From positions 16,936,001-17,000,000 of the forward strand of contig OX327697.1 of NCBI GenBank assembly GCA_946807835.1: a stretch of 64,000 bases of DNA. Direction: 5' to 3'. Position 1 is the first letter of the stretch; each line of letters starts with the position of its first letter. Source of the stretch: Ailanthus altissimus. Taxonomy: Eukaryota > Streptophyta > Magnoliopsida > Sapindales > Simaroubaceae. This document shows, in pieces, positions 35,635-47,568 of the stretch. Made by a program: the position numbers and the translations under genes. A model generated the notes under the pieces. That model saw only the letters and a program-made list of their open reading frames with translations, was not told the origin of the DNA and did not search any database.

Positions 35635-36952
35635 TGACACGTCGAGAATATAGGAGTTTATTCTCAAGTGTAGGATTGTCAAAAATAAATAACCCGATGA
35701 GAACGAGGTCGATCCACAGGGAAGTAAAATTAAAATTATAAATTATAAACACTTTTAAGATAATTAATGCAGTATAAAATGTTTGCAAATATTAATTCAA
35801 TTAACTAATTCAAATAAAAGCTAAGGTTAGGGGATTCAGCATTTATATATTGATTAGTATTTATTTCTTTCAATTATTATATACCAAATCTTATAAATGG
35901 GTTCAAGTATTTATTATGCTAATCTTTATATTTGTCTACAATAAATCAAGACTCCCACTTTACAAGAAAGGATATATACACCAAATCTTGTAAATGGTTT
36001 CAAGAATTTATTATGCTAAGTATAAAGTTTGTCAATAATAAATTAAGAATCACCACTTTTAGAAGAAAGGGTATTAATTCTACAAACAAAATAAATACAT
36101 CATATATAATTTTTCATAACTTAAGAATGAAGCATTAAATTCATGAATAAGTGTTAAACATATCTTATTACCTTGCCAAAAGTTTCACCCTTTCACCTTA
36201 GCATAAAGAAAATTATTTAGACATAATAAAATTAAAGAAAAAGAAAACAAATAGAACAAGAAATAATATGACTTAATAGTAAACAAGAAAAATAATATTA
36301 CAAAGAGATAATACAAAGGACAAGTATTTTGAACTAAAATCTAACTTTCTAATTACATGCTTTAGGCATAAACAAGCCACCTATTTATAGAAAAATATGG
36401 ATAAATCGAGACAAATTAGGAGGGAACCACTTGGATGATGAAAGTCAAGAATGGTGGTAAAATAATTTGCATTGATTATCACTAAGGCACCCACTTAATT
36501 ATCCAATTTGGAATTGATGTGTTCGAATTAGCTGTCACTCAAAATAACAAAGTTGTAGATAAGCCTCTTATCTTTTTAAATTGAGTTATCTTATACATAT
36601 TAGATATGTATTGCTATAGTTATAGGCCAAATACTAATGACTTCAAACTGGGTCTGTACTGCAGATTAATTCTGTTCTAGGCTAGTTTTATCCTTTAAAA
36701 ACTCTAATTTCAAATGGTTTATAAATACAATATATTAGCTCATTGAGTCAGCTCTTCACAGGAGTAAGAATCACTCCAATTAGATCTTTAGGTAGAAAGT
36801 TATGCTCATTTTACCAAACCTACCACAAAACAGTTAAAAGATAATTAGGTACAATATTGTAAACATACTTAAGTTAAGAAAATTAAATACACTAGTAATA
36901 CAAAACAATGATGTAAAACTCTTATTAAATGTGTAATTTCAAGTGTTCATCA
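35635..36952 (-). repeat. 3' LTR of element D
   Basis: 1318 bp, from TGACACGTCGAGAATATAGG (plus strand) to GTGTTCATCA. It is homologous over its length to 55527-56956. It lacks a ~100-bp stretch present in the 5' copy near 55740-55850. A G-rich tract (RC GTTGGGGGGTG, 36953-36965) is the polypurine tract. Confidence 0.92.
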
Positions 36953-38300
36953 CACCCCCCAACTAGCTTATTGCTAGTCCCTAGCAATTCGAGCATAAAT
37001 AAAATTTGAGCACTACCTAAGTATTTCAAACAAAACGTCAGTTTAAAATCACAATCGCTATAAAGGTTATTTCAATTATAACTTCCAAAATTTTGTGTGT
37101 GTGTGTGTGAATTAAGTCAAAGCCTTCTTACCACAAACCACAACATATATAGCCTTAAAATTATTTTTCCAAGTAAAAGCCTCGACTCCATATCCTCATA
37201 GGTGAATAACTTGTTTAATGGCTTAGGATTTCACTCGTGAATTTGGAAAACAGATAATCGCTCAAGAAAAAGTTACATTTAGGGACAGACAGATGAACTA
37301 ACATTGATCCAAAGATAGAAAAATCAATTATTTAGAGTCAAACTATTATTGTCACATGCTAGCTTCAAGACTTTAATTATTTTATGCGAATCTTACGAAT
37401 AGAGAGTCTGGTGATAAGATTGTTTCGTAATGACTTTAGTCTTTTAAAATTGAATGAAGACTTTATTGAACTGAATTGACTTCTTTTCTTTTTTTTTTAC
37501 TATTTTGTTTTAGTTTTTTTGAAAGACATAAGAAATCATTACAAAATAAGAGCAATTTATCACCATAATACTTTTCCAAATATTATTTTGATCCTTCAGC
37601 TAAGCAACCAAATCATTCCTCATCCCAAATAATATTATTCCAAACAAAAATTAACCATTTTAAAAGATCAATGAAAGTTCGTAAGCTGTTATTTCAAACA
37701 TCTCCACTCACTCACAAAAGATATGTGAGTTTAGAAAATAATATGTATACTTAAATATAAAAATTCTCTTGGCTATATATATTGAATCATCCATCTTACC
37801 ACAAGGTTTAGTATTGTTCTTAAGAAATAATTTCAAAAGTTATTCTTTAGTAACCTAGATAGAAAAAGTGAATTAAACTAAACAATTTTGAAATCATACA
37901 TCGATAGTAAAGCAAATTTATTTGCGCAAGAGTTACCAAAAACTTAAGCAACAAACATAAAATACATTAAAAATAAACCAATTAGAATGTGTTTCAAAAG
38001 TTCAGTAATGTACTCTTTACTCTGCCATTCTAGGACTAAAATGCGTCTCAAGAATGCATAAATAAACCTTTTACTCACGCTATTCATGAAGATTTTGTTT
38101 TTTAAAGAGCAAAGTAATAACAGAAAAAAAAACACTAACATTATATATCAACTATTCTCCCCCCAACTAGATTGAGATATTGTCCTCAATGTCAAAATAT
38201 AGAAAGAGTAAAGTATAGAAGATATCACCTGAAATATCTTTTGTTAGAAATCAAACCTACAACAAAATAAAACAAGCCACACAAAATGCTTAAAAATATA
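36953..38300 (-). other. 3' untranslated region of element D
   Basis: Non-coding. The reverse strand carries GACATTGAGGACAATATCTC followed by a G-rich run (38155-38195), a landmark of the 3' region of this lineage. The part 38168-38257 is also found beside the LOG gene in element E (47440-47525). Confidence 0.7.
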
Positions 38301-38529
38301 TAGAGGTAGATTAGCCTATGTATTAGTAGATAGCCTACATGGTAAATTAGCTCAACCCAATAAGGGTGGTGATATTTATTAGTAACCTAGATTGAAACCT
38401 ATCAAGGCTGTGATTGATAGATAAAAGGATAAAAGTTCAGCTTGTTAATACGTATATAAGAGACGTTATAGTCTTGGGATATATAAAATAGAACAAAAGA
38501 TGGTGTTAGGATTCAAACTTAACAACTAG

Positions 38530-39204
38530 GCTAAAACTCAAAGGTCTCTTGCTTTTCTATCTTGTGTTTCTGTTCACTGTCATCAGTTTACCAATCTATC
38601 TAACTCATTGTTAGATTAGATAGACGTGTAAAAGCTTGTAGTTCATTGAGTAATTGATTAAAAGTTGAAGCAAAAATGAGGATCTGTCGTGCTGCAGATA
38701 AGACAAATTATTTTTCTACCGCATAGTCAAGAAAAGATAACAACCCATTATAAAAACCATCAACATTTAACAAACCAATGGATGTTTTTTTATGAATTTG
38801 CAATTATGCCTATGAGACAATTTAAAAAATTTCCTTCAATGTTTCAAAACCTTCAGGTAGAGTTATAAAGGCATCAGCATTACGAAGCATAAAAGACATT
38901 CGTTCATGCATTGATGATACCTGTAACTCATCCCCAATTTTTTTTCCTACAATATCTCCAACAACTAGAGCTTTCGGTATAATACCCAAAACTCGACTAC
39001 CTTTATTTTGTGCAGTGATTGCCACACGTCCCATTAATCCAAGACTACCTCCCCTATATACTAAATGAATATTTCATTCAGCTAACACCTTACCAAGGGT
39101 TTCTACTTCTTCTATAAACTCACTAGTTTTTCTAGGGTTGGATCCACAAAAGACACAAATTTTTTTAAATTTATGAATGATCCTTCTATGATTACACTCA
39201 CCAT
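38530..39204 (-). pseudogene. LOG-family pseudogene carried by element D
   Basis: The remains of an intronless LOG gene (LONELY GUY family; releases active cytokinin base from its riboside 5'-monophosphate). The reverse strand shows CVFCGSNP with a frameshift just before it, a TGA where the E copy has Arg (AE/stop/NIHLVY), KGSRVLGIIPK, SSMHERM, then ADAFITLPEGFETLKE in place of the PGGxGTxxE motif (both Gly changed to Glu), [19 protein letters not shown], and a decayed tail. Host LOG genes normally have several introns, so this is a processed copy. It lies between pol and the 3' LTR in the same sense as pol. Similarity to 47569-48222 continues through both flanks. Confidence 0.85.
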
Positions 39205-39254
39205 TTCTCTTGAATGATTTTGAGTTTGTATAAAGATGCAGAAATAATACAATG

Positions 39255-39263
39255 TATTTATAG
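39255..39263 (-). promoter_or_regulatory. TATA box of the D-borne LOG copy
   Basis: The reverse strand reads CTATAAATA about 50 bp before the ATG at 39204, followed by ACATTGTATTATTTCTGCAT. The E copy has the same box and spacing (48282-48290), so a promoter travelled with the gene. Confidence 0.6.
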
Positions 39264-39289
39264 AGCCAAAAGGTATTGCAAAGTTAAGT

Positions 39290-39425
39290 CACATGGGCTG
39301 TTGGTTTAAAATACAAAATTTTCAACACCTTTTTACCAATTTTCAATTTGTTAGCTGGAAAAGTCACATGGGTTGTCAGCTTAAAATGCAAAATTTTCAA
39401 AAAGGACTATAGGTGGTTGGTTATT
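39290..39425. repeat. Short tandem duplication upstream of D LOG promoter
   Basis: Two copies of a block starting aagtcacatggg and ending aaaattttcaa (about 39287-39335 and 39362-39410). Confidence 0.5.
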
Positions 39426-39479
39426 GAAAAGACATTTGAGTTTGAAATGAAACATTTTAAAAATAACAGCTATAGTAAA

Positions 39480-40187
39480 TATATAGAAGTAGTTGTGATT
39501 GTGGCTCATATTTTCCTCTAGTTTTACGTCCAGTAACAGTTTAAACGCCTTCTATGGGTCGGGGATAGGTTTCCCATCCAATTTTCTTATAAATTGGCAA
39601 ACAGGGTCTTTTAAAGTCAGATTCCCGAAACTGTACTGCTCATATTCGTTTAGGAATATGTCTCATAATTTACAAATTGCAATATGCACATATCCACTAA
39701 GATGTGTCTCAAAAGTCGATAAGATATCATCTAAAGACTCCTTACTCAGGCCATCCTTAATGAACCTAATTTTATCTTCGCGATTTATAGACACCATTCC
39801 TTAAGTGCGGCAACGTGTGTTGCAAGTCATGCGTGCACACTTGTAACAAATGTTTAATCGTTTTGCTCTTCGTTTTTTTTACAAAAGAGCTTTACCTAAG
39901 TCAGGCATGTAGGAAATTAATGAGTCTGAAAATTTACTTGTCAATCGAACTTTGGCTACAATTAACCCACATAAATCAACAGGTATATTCATAATCATTA
40001 ATAACCTTAATATTTCACATCTTTCTTGGTAACTTTTCTTCAAGAAATTTTGAGGCAATGCGTAAAAACACTTTTTTAAATTCTTTAGAATGTCATTCAT
40101 TTTTTTTTTAGAAAAGGGGGAAGAAGAAAAGATATCAGTAATTATGAAAAACTGACAAAACTGACTTGAAATATCACGGAGTACCAT
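39480..40187 (-). pseudogene. Cys-rich basic ORF relic, resembling carlavirus-type nucleic-acid-binding protein
   Basis: One reverse frame runs from 40187 to about 39480 broken by a few stops (39879-39881, 39801-39803, and others further on). The first 102 residues end in a helical Leu/Ile-rich part containing IPVDLCGLIVAK. After the first stop comes a basic stretch (KKRRAK) and a Cys cluster C-x2-C-x4-C-x3-C, then a segment with a charged FIKDGL-type motif. This order (hydrophobic part with PVD...IA, Arg-rich box, Cys cluster, then G-S-N...FI-x-G) is that of the small Cys-rich proteins of carlaviruses and relatives, several of which suppress RNA silencing. Similarity is judged by eye and the Cys spacing is shorter than usual. 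It is broken. A transposon-specific additional ORF of other origin is the alternative. Confidence 0.4.
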
Positions 40188-40319
40188 TATCCGCCACTTA
40201 ACCGGGGTGCAAAATAAAACTTTAACAAAAATACTAAATTAACCTGCAAGTAAAAAAAAAAAAGATAAAGTTAGAAGAAAAATAAATATATATAAATATG
40301 TAAATATGTAAAACAAAGA

Positions 40320-41500
40320 TTAATTGGTCTCATAACAAGGGTTCGATAAGGATGTAAATTCTTCATGAAAAGCTTGGTTTTCTAAAAACGGCTTGAGTCT
40401 TTGCCCATTTACCTTAAACACATTCTCATTTCTAGGATTTTCAATGTCAATTGTTCCATAAGGGTACACATGTTTCACAATAAAAGGGCCATTCCATCTT
40501 GATCTTAATTTTTCAGGGAATATGTGAAGTCGAGAATTATAAAGCAAAACCTTTTGACCAACATCAAATGTTTTTCTTTGAAATTTTGTATTATGAAAAG
40601 CTTATTTTAGCTTTATGAATTTTCAAATTCTCATATGCATAATTTCTCAATTTGTCAAGTTCATTTATTTGTAATTTACGTATGTGTCTAGCAGAATAAA
40701 GATTTCATTAAAAGTTTTAATGGCCCAGTAAGCTTTATGCTCAAGTTCCACAGGTAAATGAGAAAGTTTTCCATAAATTATCCTATAGGGAGACATACCT
40801 AATGAAGTTTTAAAAGCAATTTTATAAGCATACAGTGCATAATTTAGTCTTAAAGATCAATCTTTGCAATTTGGGTTTACAATTTTTTTCTAAAATTTAT
40901 TTTATCTCTCTATTTGCTAATTCAACTTGTCCACTTGTCTAAGGATGATAAGGGGTGGCAACTTTATGAGTAATACCATATTTTTTCATTAATGTTTCAA
41001 ATGGTCTATTACAAAAATGCTTACCCCCATCATTTATAATGGCTCAAAGGATTCCAAATCGACTTAAGATATTTTCTTTCAAAAATTTCATAACTGTTTT
41101 ATGGTTATTATTTCGATATGGAATAGCCTTAATCTAATTTGAGACATAATCTACTGCAACTAAGATATATATAAATCCAAATGATAACAGAAATGGTCCT
41201 ATGAAATCTATCCCCCAACAGTCAAAGATTTCAATAACAAGAATGGGGTTCAAAGGCATCATGTTTCATTTTAAAATTGATCCCAACTTTTGACAATTTT
41301 CACATGTTATACAAAATGCATGTGTATCTTTAAATAAAGTGGGCCAATAAAATTGACACTGCAAGATTTTTGCAGCTGTTTTCTTTGATGAGAAATATCC
41401 CCCACATGCTTCAGAATGATAAAATTCAATAACTTTACTTACTTCATTGTCGGGTATGCATCTTCGAAATATTTGATCACGACAATATTTAAAGAGATAA
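40320..41500 (-). pseudogene. Integrase of element D (broken)
   Basis: The C-terminal end (40320-40547) reads [20 protein letters not shown], the GPF-type domain of Ty3 integrases. The core (about 40860-41090) shows VATPYHP, a stop, TSGQVELANREIK, another stop, and FGIL, a stop, AIINDGGKHFCN. The second catalytic Asp (ND) is visible but stops interrupt the core repeatedly. No chromodomain follows. Part of it (40739-41117) is duplicated at 42706-43083. Confidence 0.88.
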
Positions 41501-41508
41501 GGATCATC

Positions 41509-42045
41509 CTAATAAAACTTTCTTACCTCAATTAAAAATTTTCTTTTGTCTTGAGCATTCCATTGAGGTGGCATTTCTCCTGTTACAAGACAATTAACAA
41601 TATTAGCATACCAAGGCATTGTAACAGTAGAAAATAAAAATTCATCAGGAAAAGAATCATTAATAGGTGTTATTTCTGTTGATAAATTTAGTGCGAGTCT
41701 TGGTAAGTGATCTGCAACAACATTATTAGCTCCCTTCTTATCCTTGATAATGATAATAAATTCTTGAAGAAATAGAATCCATCGAATCAGCATTGGTTTT
41801 GCATCATGTTTTGACATTAAGTACCTTACAGCAGCATGATCAGTAAATACAACAGTTGAAGAACCAATTAAGTAAGAACGAAATTTGTCTAATGCAAATA
41901 TTACAGCAAGTAGTTCATGTTTAGTTGTTGTGTAATTCATTTGTGCATTGTTTAAAGTTCTACTTGCATAATAAATTACATAGGATTTACCTTCCTTTCT
42001 TTGTCCCAATACAGCATCAACAGTGTAGTCACTAGCATTACACAT
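41509..42045 (-). pseudogene. RNase H of element D
   Basis: 178 open codons starting CNASDYTVDAVLGQR, then YYASRTLNNAQMNYTTTKHE and FTDHAAVRYLMSKHDAKP, the standard Ty3 RNase H order (D, E and D residues visible), followed by the link to integrase (DHLPRLALN). Continuous over this stretch, but separated from RT by stops at 42046-42135. Confidence 0.88.
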
Positions 42046-42135
42046 AAACTCAAAAGGTAAAGACCAGTCAAGAGATTATATGATATGAGTAGATGTTAAG
42101 AAGTTAATTAATTTTTCAAACGAATTTTAACACTC

Positions 42136-42705
42136 TTAAGTCCACTCAAATGACACATATTTTGCTAAGAGGTTACAAAAAGGTTTAGATATAGCACCAA
42201 ATGTTTTTATGAACCTCCTATAGAATCCAACATGTCCTAAAAATGATCGAACTTGTCTGACTGTTTTTTGTGGAGGCAAATGTGTAATAAGTTTAACTTT
42301 TGCCTTATCCACTTCAATTCCTTTAGAAGACACTACATGTCCCAAAATAATTCTAGAAGTAATTATGTAATAACACTTTTTCCAATTCAACACAAGACTC
42401 TTTTCTTTACATCTTTTTAAGACATTTTCTAAGTTTTTAAGACAATTATCAAAAGGATTTCCAAACACAGTTAAATCATCCATGAAAACTTCTAAATAAT
42501 GCTCATTCATGTCACTAAAAATACTTAACATACATCTTTGAAATGTTGCTAGGGCATTACAAAGTCCAAAAGGCATTCTTCTAAAAGCAAAAGTTCTAAA
42601 AAGGTATGTGAATGTAGTCTTTTCTTGATCTTCTAGTGCTATGAGAATTTGATAATAGCGAGAATAACCATTTAGAAAGTAATAGAATACACTTACATCT
42701 GATTT
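42136..42705 (-). pseudogene. Reverse transcriptase of element D, lacking its N-terminal third
   Basis: It contains FLNGYSRYYQILIALEDQEK (the first catalytic Asp of FLDGYS is Asn here), FAFRRMPFGLCNALATFQRC, FMDDLTVFGNPFDN with the catalytic MDD intact, and HVGFYRRFIKTFGAISKPF. The fingers region that should precede FLDGYS is missing: a duplicated integrase block occupies 42706-43083. It cannot encode an active enzyme. Confidence 0.88.
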
Positions 42706-43083
42706 GCTCAAGTTCCACAGGTAAATGAGAAAGTTTTTCATAAATTATCCTATAGGGAGACATACCTAATGAAGTTTTAAAAGCAAGTCTATAAGCATAC
42801 AATGCATAATTTATTCTTAAAGATCAATCTTTGCAATTTGGGTTTACAATTTTTTTCTAAAATTTGTTTTATCTCTTTATTTGCTAATTCAACTTGTCCA
42901 CTTGTCTAAGGATGATAAGGGGTGGCAACTTTATGAGTAATACAATATTTTTTCATTAATGTTTCAAATGGTCTATTACAAAAATGCTTACCCCCATCAT
43001 TTATAATGGCTCAAAGGATTCCAAATCGACTTAAGATATTTTCTTTCAAAAATTCATAATTGTTTTATGGTTATTATTTCGAT
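42706..43083 (-). repeat. Duplicated integrase segment within RT of element D
   Basis: 378 bp nearly identical to 40739-41117, same orientation, including the same stop codons. The junctions are sharp: after tttcgat the two copies diverge, and before gctcaagttcc they diverge. Confidence 0.9.
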
Positions 43084-43960
43084 TGGCATTATCCTCTAGG
43101 TGTATTCTATGTGTGCAAATCAAAGGATTAATACCATTTATATCTTTTAAAGTCCATCCAATTGCATTTTTATGCATTTTCAATTATTCAATCAACTTAC
43201 CTTCTTGTTCGCTTGTAAGTGTAGAAGAGATTACCACTGAGTAAGTTTGTTTCTCTCCAAGAAATGCATATTTTAGTCATTCAGGCAGAGGTTTTAACAC
43301 CAACTTTAAAATTTCATTCTGTTTATCCTTATTTTCTCCTAATTCTTCAAACTTTAGTTTCCATCCTTTATTTTCAATCACTTGTGCACAATCAAGTAAA
43401 GAACATATGTAAAGATTTTAGGATCTGATTGTATATTTGACTCAAAGGAATTTATCAAACATATTTCTAAGGGATCGGTAGAACTCCCTTTTTGAATGTG
43501 ATCTTCCACAATCATTTCAATCATGTCACCTACTTTACTTTCATCCTCCCCTTCATATGGTTGCTTACACATATTAAAAATATTGAGTTTAAGTATCATG
43601 TTTTCAAATAAAAGCTTCATTACTCTATTCCTGCAATTAATCAAAGCATTAGAAGTTGCTAAAAATGGACGACCTAAAATAACAGGTATTGAATTAGATC
43701 CTTTAATAGGTTCTGTGTCTAAGACAATAAAATCCACAGGATATATGAATTTATCAACTTGAACTAAAACATCTTCCACTGTCCCTATTGGTACTTTTAT
43801 TGATCTATCGGTAAGTAAAAGGGTTACAGAAGTTGATTTTAACTCATCGAGATTAAGCTACTGATAAACTGAATACGGCAGTAAATTCACATTAGCACTA
43901 AGTTCAAGTAAAGCTTGTTCAATTTTATAACTTCCAATAATACATGAAATTGTAGGACAA
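43084..43960 (-). pseudogene. Protease and start of RT region, element D
   Basis: 43378-43779 is an open stretch with EDVLVQVDKFIYPVDFIVLD and IPVILGRPFLATSNALINC, the Ty3 aspartic protease. Just upstream (43850-43925) ELSANVNLLPYSVYQ holds the active site, with DLGA changed to ELSA and a stop after it. 43084-43180 reads AIGWTLKDINGINPLICTH, the first part of the RT region, directly before the duplicated integrase block. Confidence 0.85.
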
Positions 43961-44413
43961 CTAGGGTCTTTATATTTCAAAGCATTATTGTTCTAAAGAA
44001 TGGCACTTATTTGTTTAGTTAAAAATGTTTTCTTTTTCACATTCAGTTTTCTTTTTACTATGCATAAATCTATCAAATATTTTGCATAAGAGAGAACCTG
44101 TTTAATAGCATCCAGTAAAAGAATAGTAACTTTTACCTGTTTGAAGATTTTAAAATTTTCAGGATTGTGATTCATCTTCTTAGTATTACGTAATGCATGA
44201 GGAAATGGGAGTAGAGGTGAGGGTTTGGTGTTTTCTTCATTAGGTGTAGGTTTAACACTTTCCTTACCCTTAGAGATTGATTCATACTCTCATGAGGTTC
44301 AGGAATGTCTTTTTCAACAATTTTATCACTCCGAATAGTGATAAGTGCTTTAACTTGATCGTTGTGTTGGCTTCCTGAACTACATGTATTTGAGTTATGT
44401 TGTCCTTTGGGGT
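43961..44413 (-). pseudogene. gag-protease spacer of element D, left of element E
   Basis: Low-complexity coding remnant (for example 43993-44175 with QVKVTILLLDAIKQVLSYAK). It joins 53608 onward once element E is removed. Confidence 0.5.
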
Positions 44414-44418
44414 TTAAC
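44414..44418. repeat. Target duplication of element E, left copy (TTAAC)
   Basis: TTAAC abuts the LTR at 44419. The same 5-mer abuts the other end at 53603-53607. Confidence 0.95.
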
Positions 44419-47132
44419 TGTAGTAACCAGTATCCATAACCGGTAAGAATATGTATATTTATATATATAAATATACGTATTTTATTTGTATGTGGGTGAT
44501 CCTTGATTTATATATTGTTATTAGTAGTGTTTTTATAGGTTAAGGATATACTATTAGTATTGGGTTTATTTGCAAGACTTTGGAATTATTTTAGGGACCA
44601 AATTGTTATACTTTGAAAGTTTTGGGGGTGAATTCGTAAATACCAAAAATTAACCACTTAGTATAAAAATACACTTTTAAAAACCCTAATTTACCATTTT
44701 GGTCGAGCTACCCATTTTTAGAGAGAGAAGAGAGAAATAAAGGAGAGAGAAAGAGAAGGAGAAGAAGAAAAAGAAGAAGAAAATGAGAATTTTGGATCTT
44801 TAGAGGTATATCACAACTAATTATCAATTTATTGGTGTTAATTAAGTTAATTTCTTTAAGTTTTGATTTCTGGAAATATGTATAATTAAGGATTTGATGT
44901 GTATTTCGTTTGATGTTGTGAGAATTGATGATGATCTATAAGATAGTTTGATAAATCATGATGAATTATGAAATTTCTGCTGGATAACCTCTTGATCTAG
45001 GAATTTTATAAATTGTTGTGATTCGATTCTGGTTTTGAATTTTGAGTATATGAAATTAGACATGTTTAGGATCATCTGAGACTTTGAATCGACTGAAAAT
45101 CTCGGAAATTGAATTTGTAGTGAATTTACCAAAATGACCCTGGAATTCTGGAAATTTCCTGTGTAAACAGTATGATACAGTGGAAAATAATTTTTGAGCT
45201 GCTGAATGATCTTTAAAAATTATGAATTTGTGGAATATAATAATTTTATATGTCTAATATGATATACTCGGAATTGAGAATTTGGATCAATGTGGTTGAA
45301 GTGTTATGAATTTCTAAAGTGTATCAGCTCATTGTAGTATTTGATTAACAGATTTTTAAAGTTATGAAATAAAATAGTTTTAAAATACTTTTGGCAGTTA
45401 TTTGGAAGCCAAATATTTATCATGGACTGAAATATGTGTCAAGAGTAATTATGTGGTATTTTTATAATTTTTGAGTTAGTATATGATTTTATAAAATTGG
45501 GAGATTAAATACTGTTCAGTAAGTATCTTGATCCTGTCAGGTTTGTAGTTTGGATTCGATGGTGTGTATGGAATGGATTGTGTAGGAATTTTGATATAAT
45601 ATTCATATATAAGAAGTATATATGAGTCAAGAATGATATATTCTGATTTCGGAGTAATTGGACATCATTTGATGTATTAGAAATTTTTGTTAAGTGTAAG
45701 TGGTCAGAATGACAGGTTTTGAGAAACCAAATATTTAGACCAATTTGATGTGATAAATGCATTGTGTATAATTTTGTAAGCTATTTAAAGTATTTTGTGT
45801 GAATTGTGAGGCTTATGAAAGGATTAATCTCCATTGATAGGTTAAGGAGATTTAAGCCTTGTAGCTGAAAGTGTTAAGAGGTAAGTATACTAGACTTTTT
45901 ACTGAAATCACAATAAACATAGTAATTGTTTTGTATGATTTTGCAAATGGGGTTAAGAATATGTTTATGTTATGTCAAAGTATATTTTGATATGAAATGT
46001 GAATATATGTTTCTGAATGTGAGCATTGACATTGAGCATGGACATACATGTATTTTTGTAAGTGAGCTTTCAAAATAAGATGTGTTTAATAAAGAAAGCT
46101 TTTGAAGTGTAATATGTCCATGAGAAATATTTTGTATTTTGAGGGTACTTGAACTCACTGTTAACTTAGTAGGCATTTTATGTGATTTGTGGAGCCTTTA
46201 TGTGTGGCCTTTCCTTCGGGATTGGTATATGTTATGTGTTCCGTATGTAGAGAGGATCCTATTGGTACCTAAAGGAAGTGTGAGTCATCACATTCGTGTG
46301 GTGGCGTATTGGTACATGTGAGAGGACTCACCGATGATCAGGGTGAGGGTTTGGCTTTTACCTTCGGGCATAAGTGTTATATATGTGTGATTTAAAGACC
46401 TCACTTGTACTATTCCTCTCATACGGTATGTCACCTACGAGTGACATTTGGCTCATTATGTGATATGTGATATGTAAGTCCTACTAAGTAGTAGTTGAGT
46501 AATGGTATTCCTATTATGTGTTTTGAAAGAATGTGTAAGCGCTTACATGATATGTGATTTGATAAGATTATGATTTTGATTGATAACAACATATCATACA
46601 TATGCATTGTGTACATATATGTATTTGTATTTGATATATGAAAAACTAGTATGCTTACTGAGTTTTATACTCATTATAGTTTATGGTGATTTCAGGTAAA
46701 TAAGGTACATGTGTGCTTAGCGGATTTGGCAAGGCTTCTGCTGTTCCTTGGGTTCCCTAAGTTGTTAGGTTGCTAAGTGTTTCATTTGGGGACACGTGGG
46801 ATAAGATATTTGATTTGTCCCTAGTGAATAAATACTTATGTATTATTTTATTGTGTGTGGTTGGACTTAGTTTAAGTTTCACCAAGTGTAGTAATGGATT
46901 GATTTTAAGTAAGAATTTACAATGAATATATTCTGGGCTTCCGGTAATAAAGTTGCTACTGGTGACGTAGTAGAGTGTTAATCTCTGAGAAAACTCTGAC
47001 TCCGATTTACTAATTGTCCCAGTCATAATTCAATTGCTATAATTCTGAAAGAAATTAAAATGAATGTTTAAGTATTATTGAATGAATGTAAGTGATGTCG
47101 TGTGTCAGATCTTTTGGGTCTGGGGCGTGACA
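44419..47132 (+). repeat. 5' LTR of element E
   Basis: 2714 bp, from TGTAGTAACCAGTATCC to TCTGGGGCGTGACA. It appears identical to 50889-53602 along every line compared (constant offset of 6470). Confidence 0.97.
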
Positions 47133-47140
47133 GCTTTTAT

Positions 47141-47153
47141 TGGTATCAGAGCT
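47141..47153 (+). other. Primer binding site of element E (tRNA-iMet type)
   Basis: TGGTATCAGAGCTA, complementary to the 3' end of initiator methionine tRNA, 8 bp after the LTR. Undamaged. Confidence 0.93.
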
Positions 47154-47568
47154 AAGATATGATTCTGTAGACTTTTAAGTGTCGAGTCAAGGGAACCGAG
47201 CAGATGCCAAATCTTTAGGATTGTATTTGTAGCTTTGTTGTGTAAAAGTTTGACATATTCCTTAAATTTTGTATGATTTTGTGAAGATGACACATTATCC
47301 AAGAGCTGCTAAGATTGTTGTTGTTGTGGATAATGGTACCTTGTGGATCTTATGTTACCATTTAGAATTTTTTTTAAGTTGTGACTAATATGCTTAGCAA
47401 GAATGATGTCGAATATCTTGTAATGATAATTTGCATGTCATAGAGCAAATTGAGAAAATTTTCTCAATGACAAAATATAGAGAAGTTGAGTATTGAAGAC
47501 ATCAATTGAAACAACTTTTATTGAAAAGGAAAACAACAACAATAGCAGCAACAATAATACAGTAGAGG

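Noticed and set aside
38822..39034. The 70-codon open stretch considered as a short functional LOG-like protein
   Set aside because: It is the middle of a decayed gene with an upstream stop and frameshift and a damaged active-site motif.
45505..47026. Several open stretches in the left LTR of element E, repeated at 51975-53496
   Set aside because: Identical only because the LTRs are identical; no protein features; non-coding LTR sequence.
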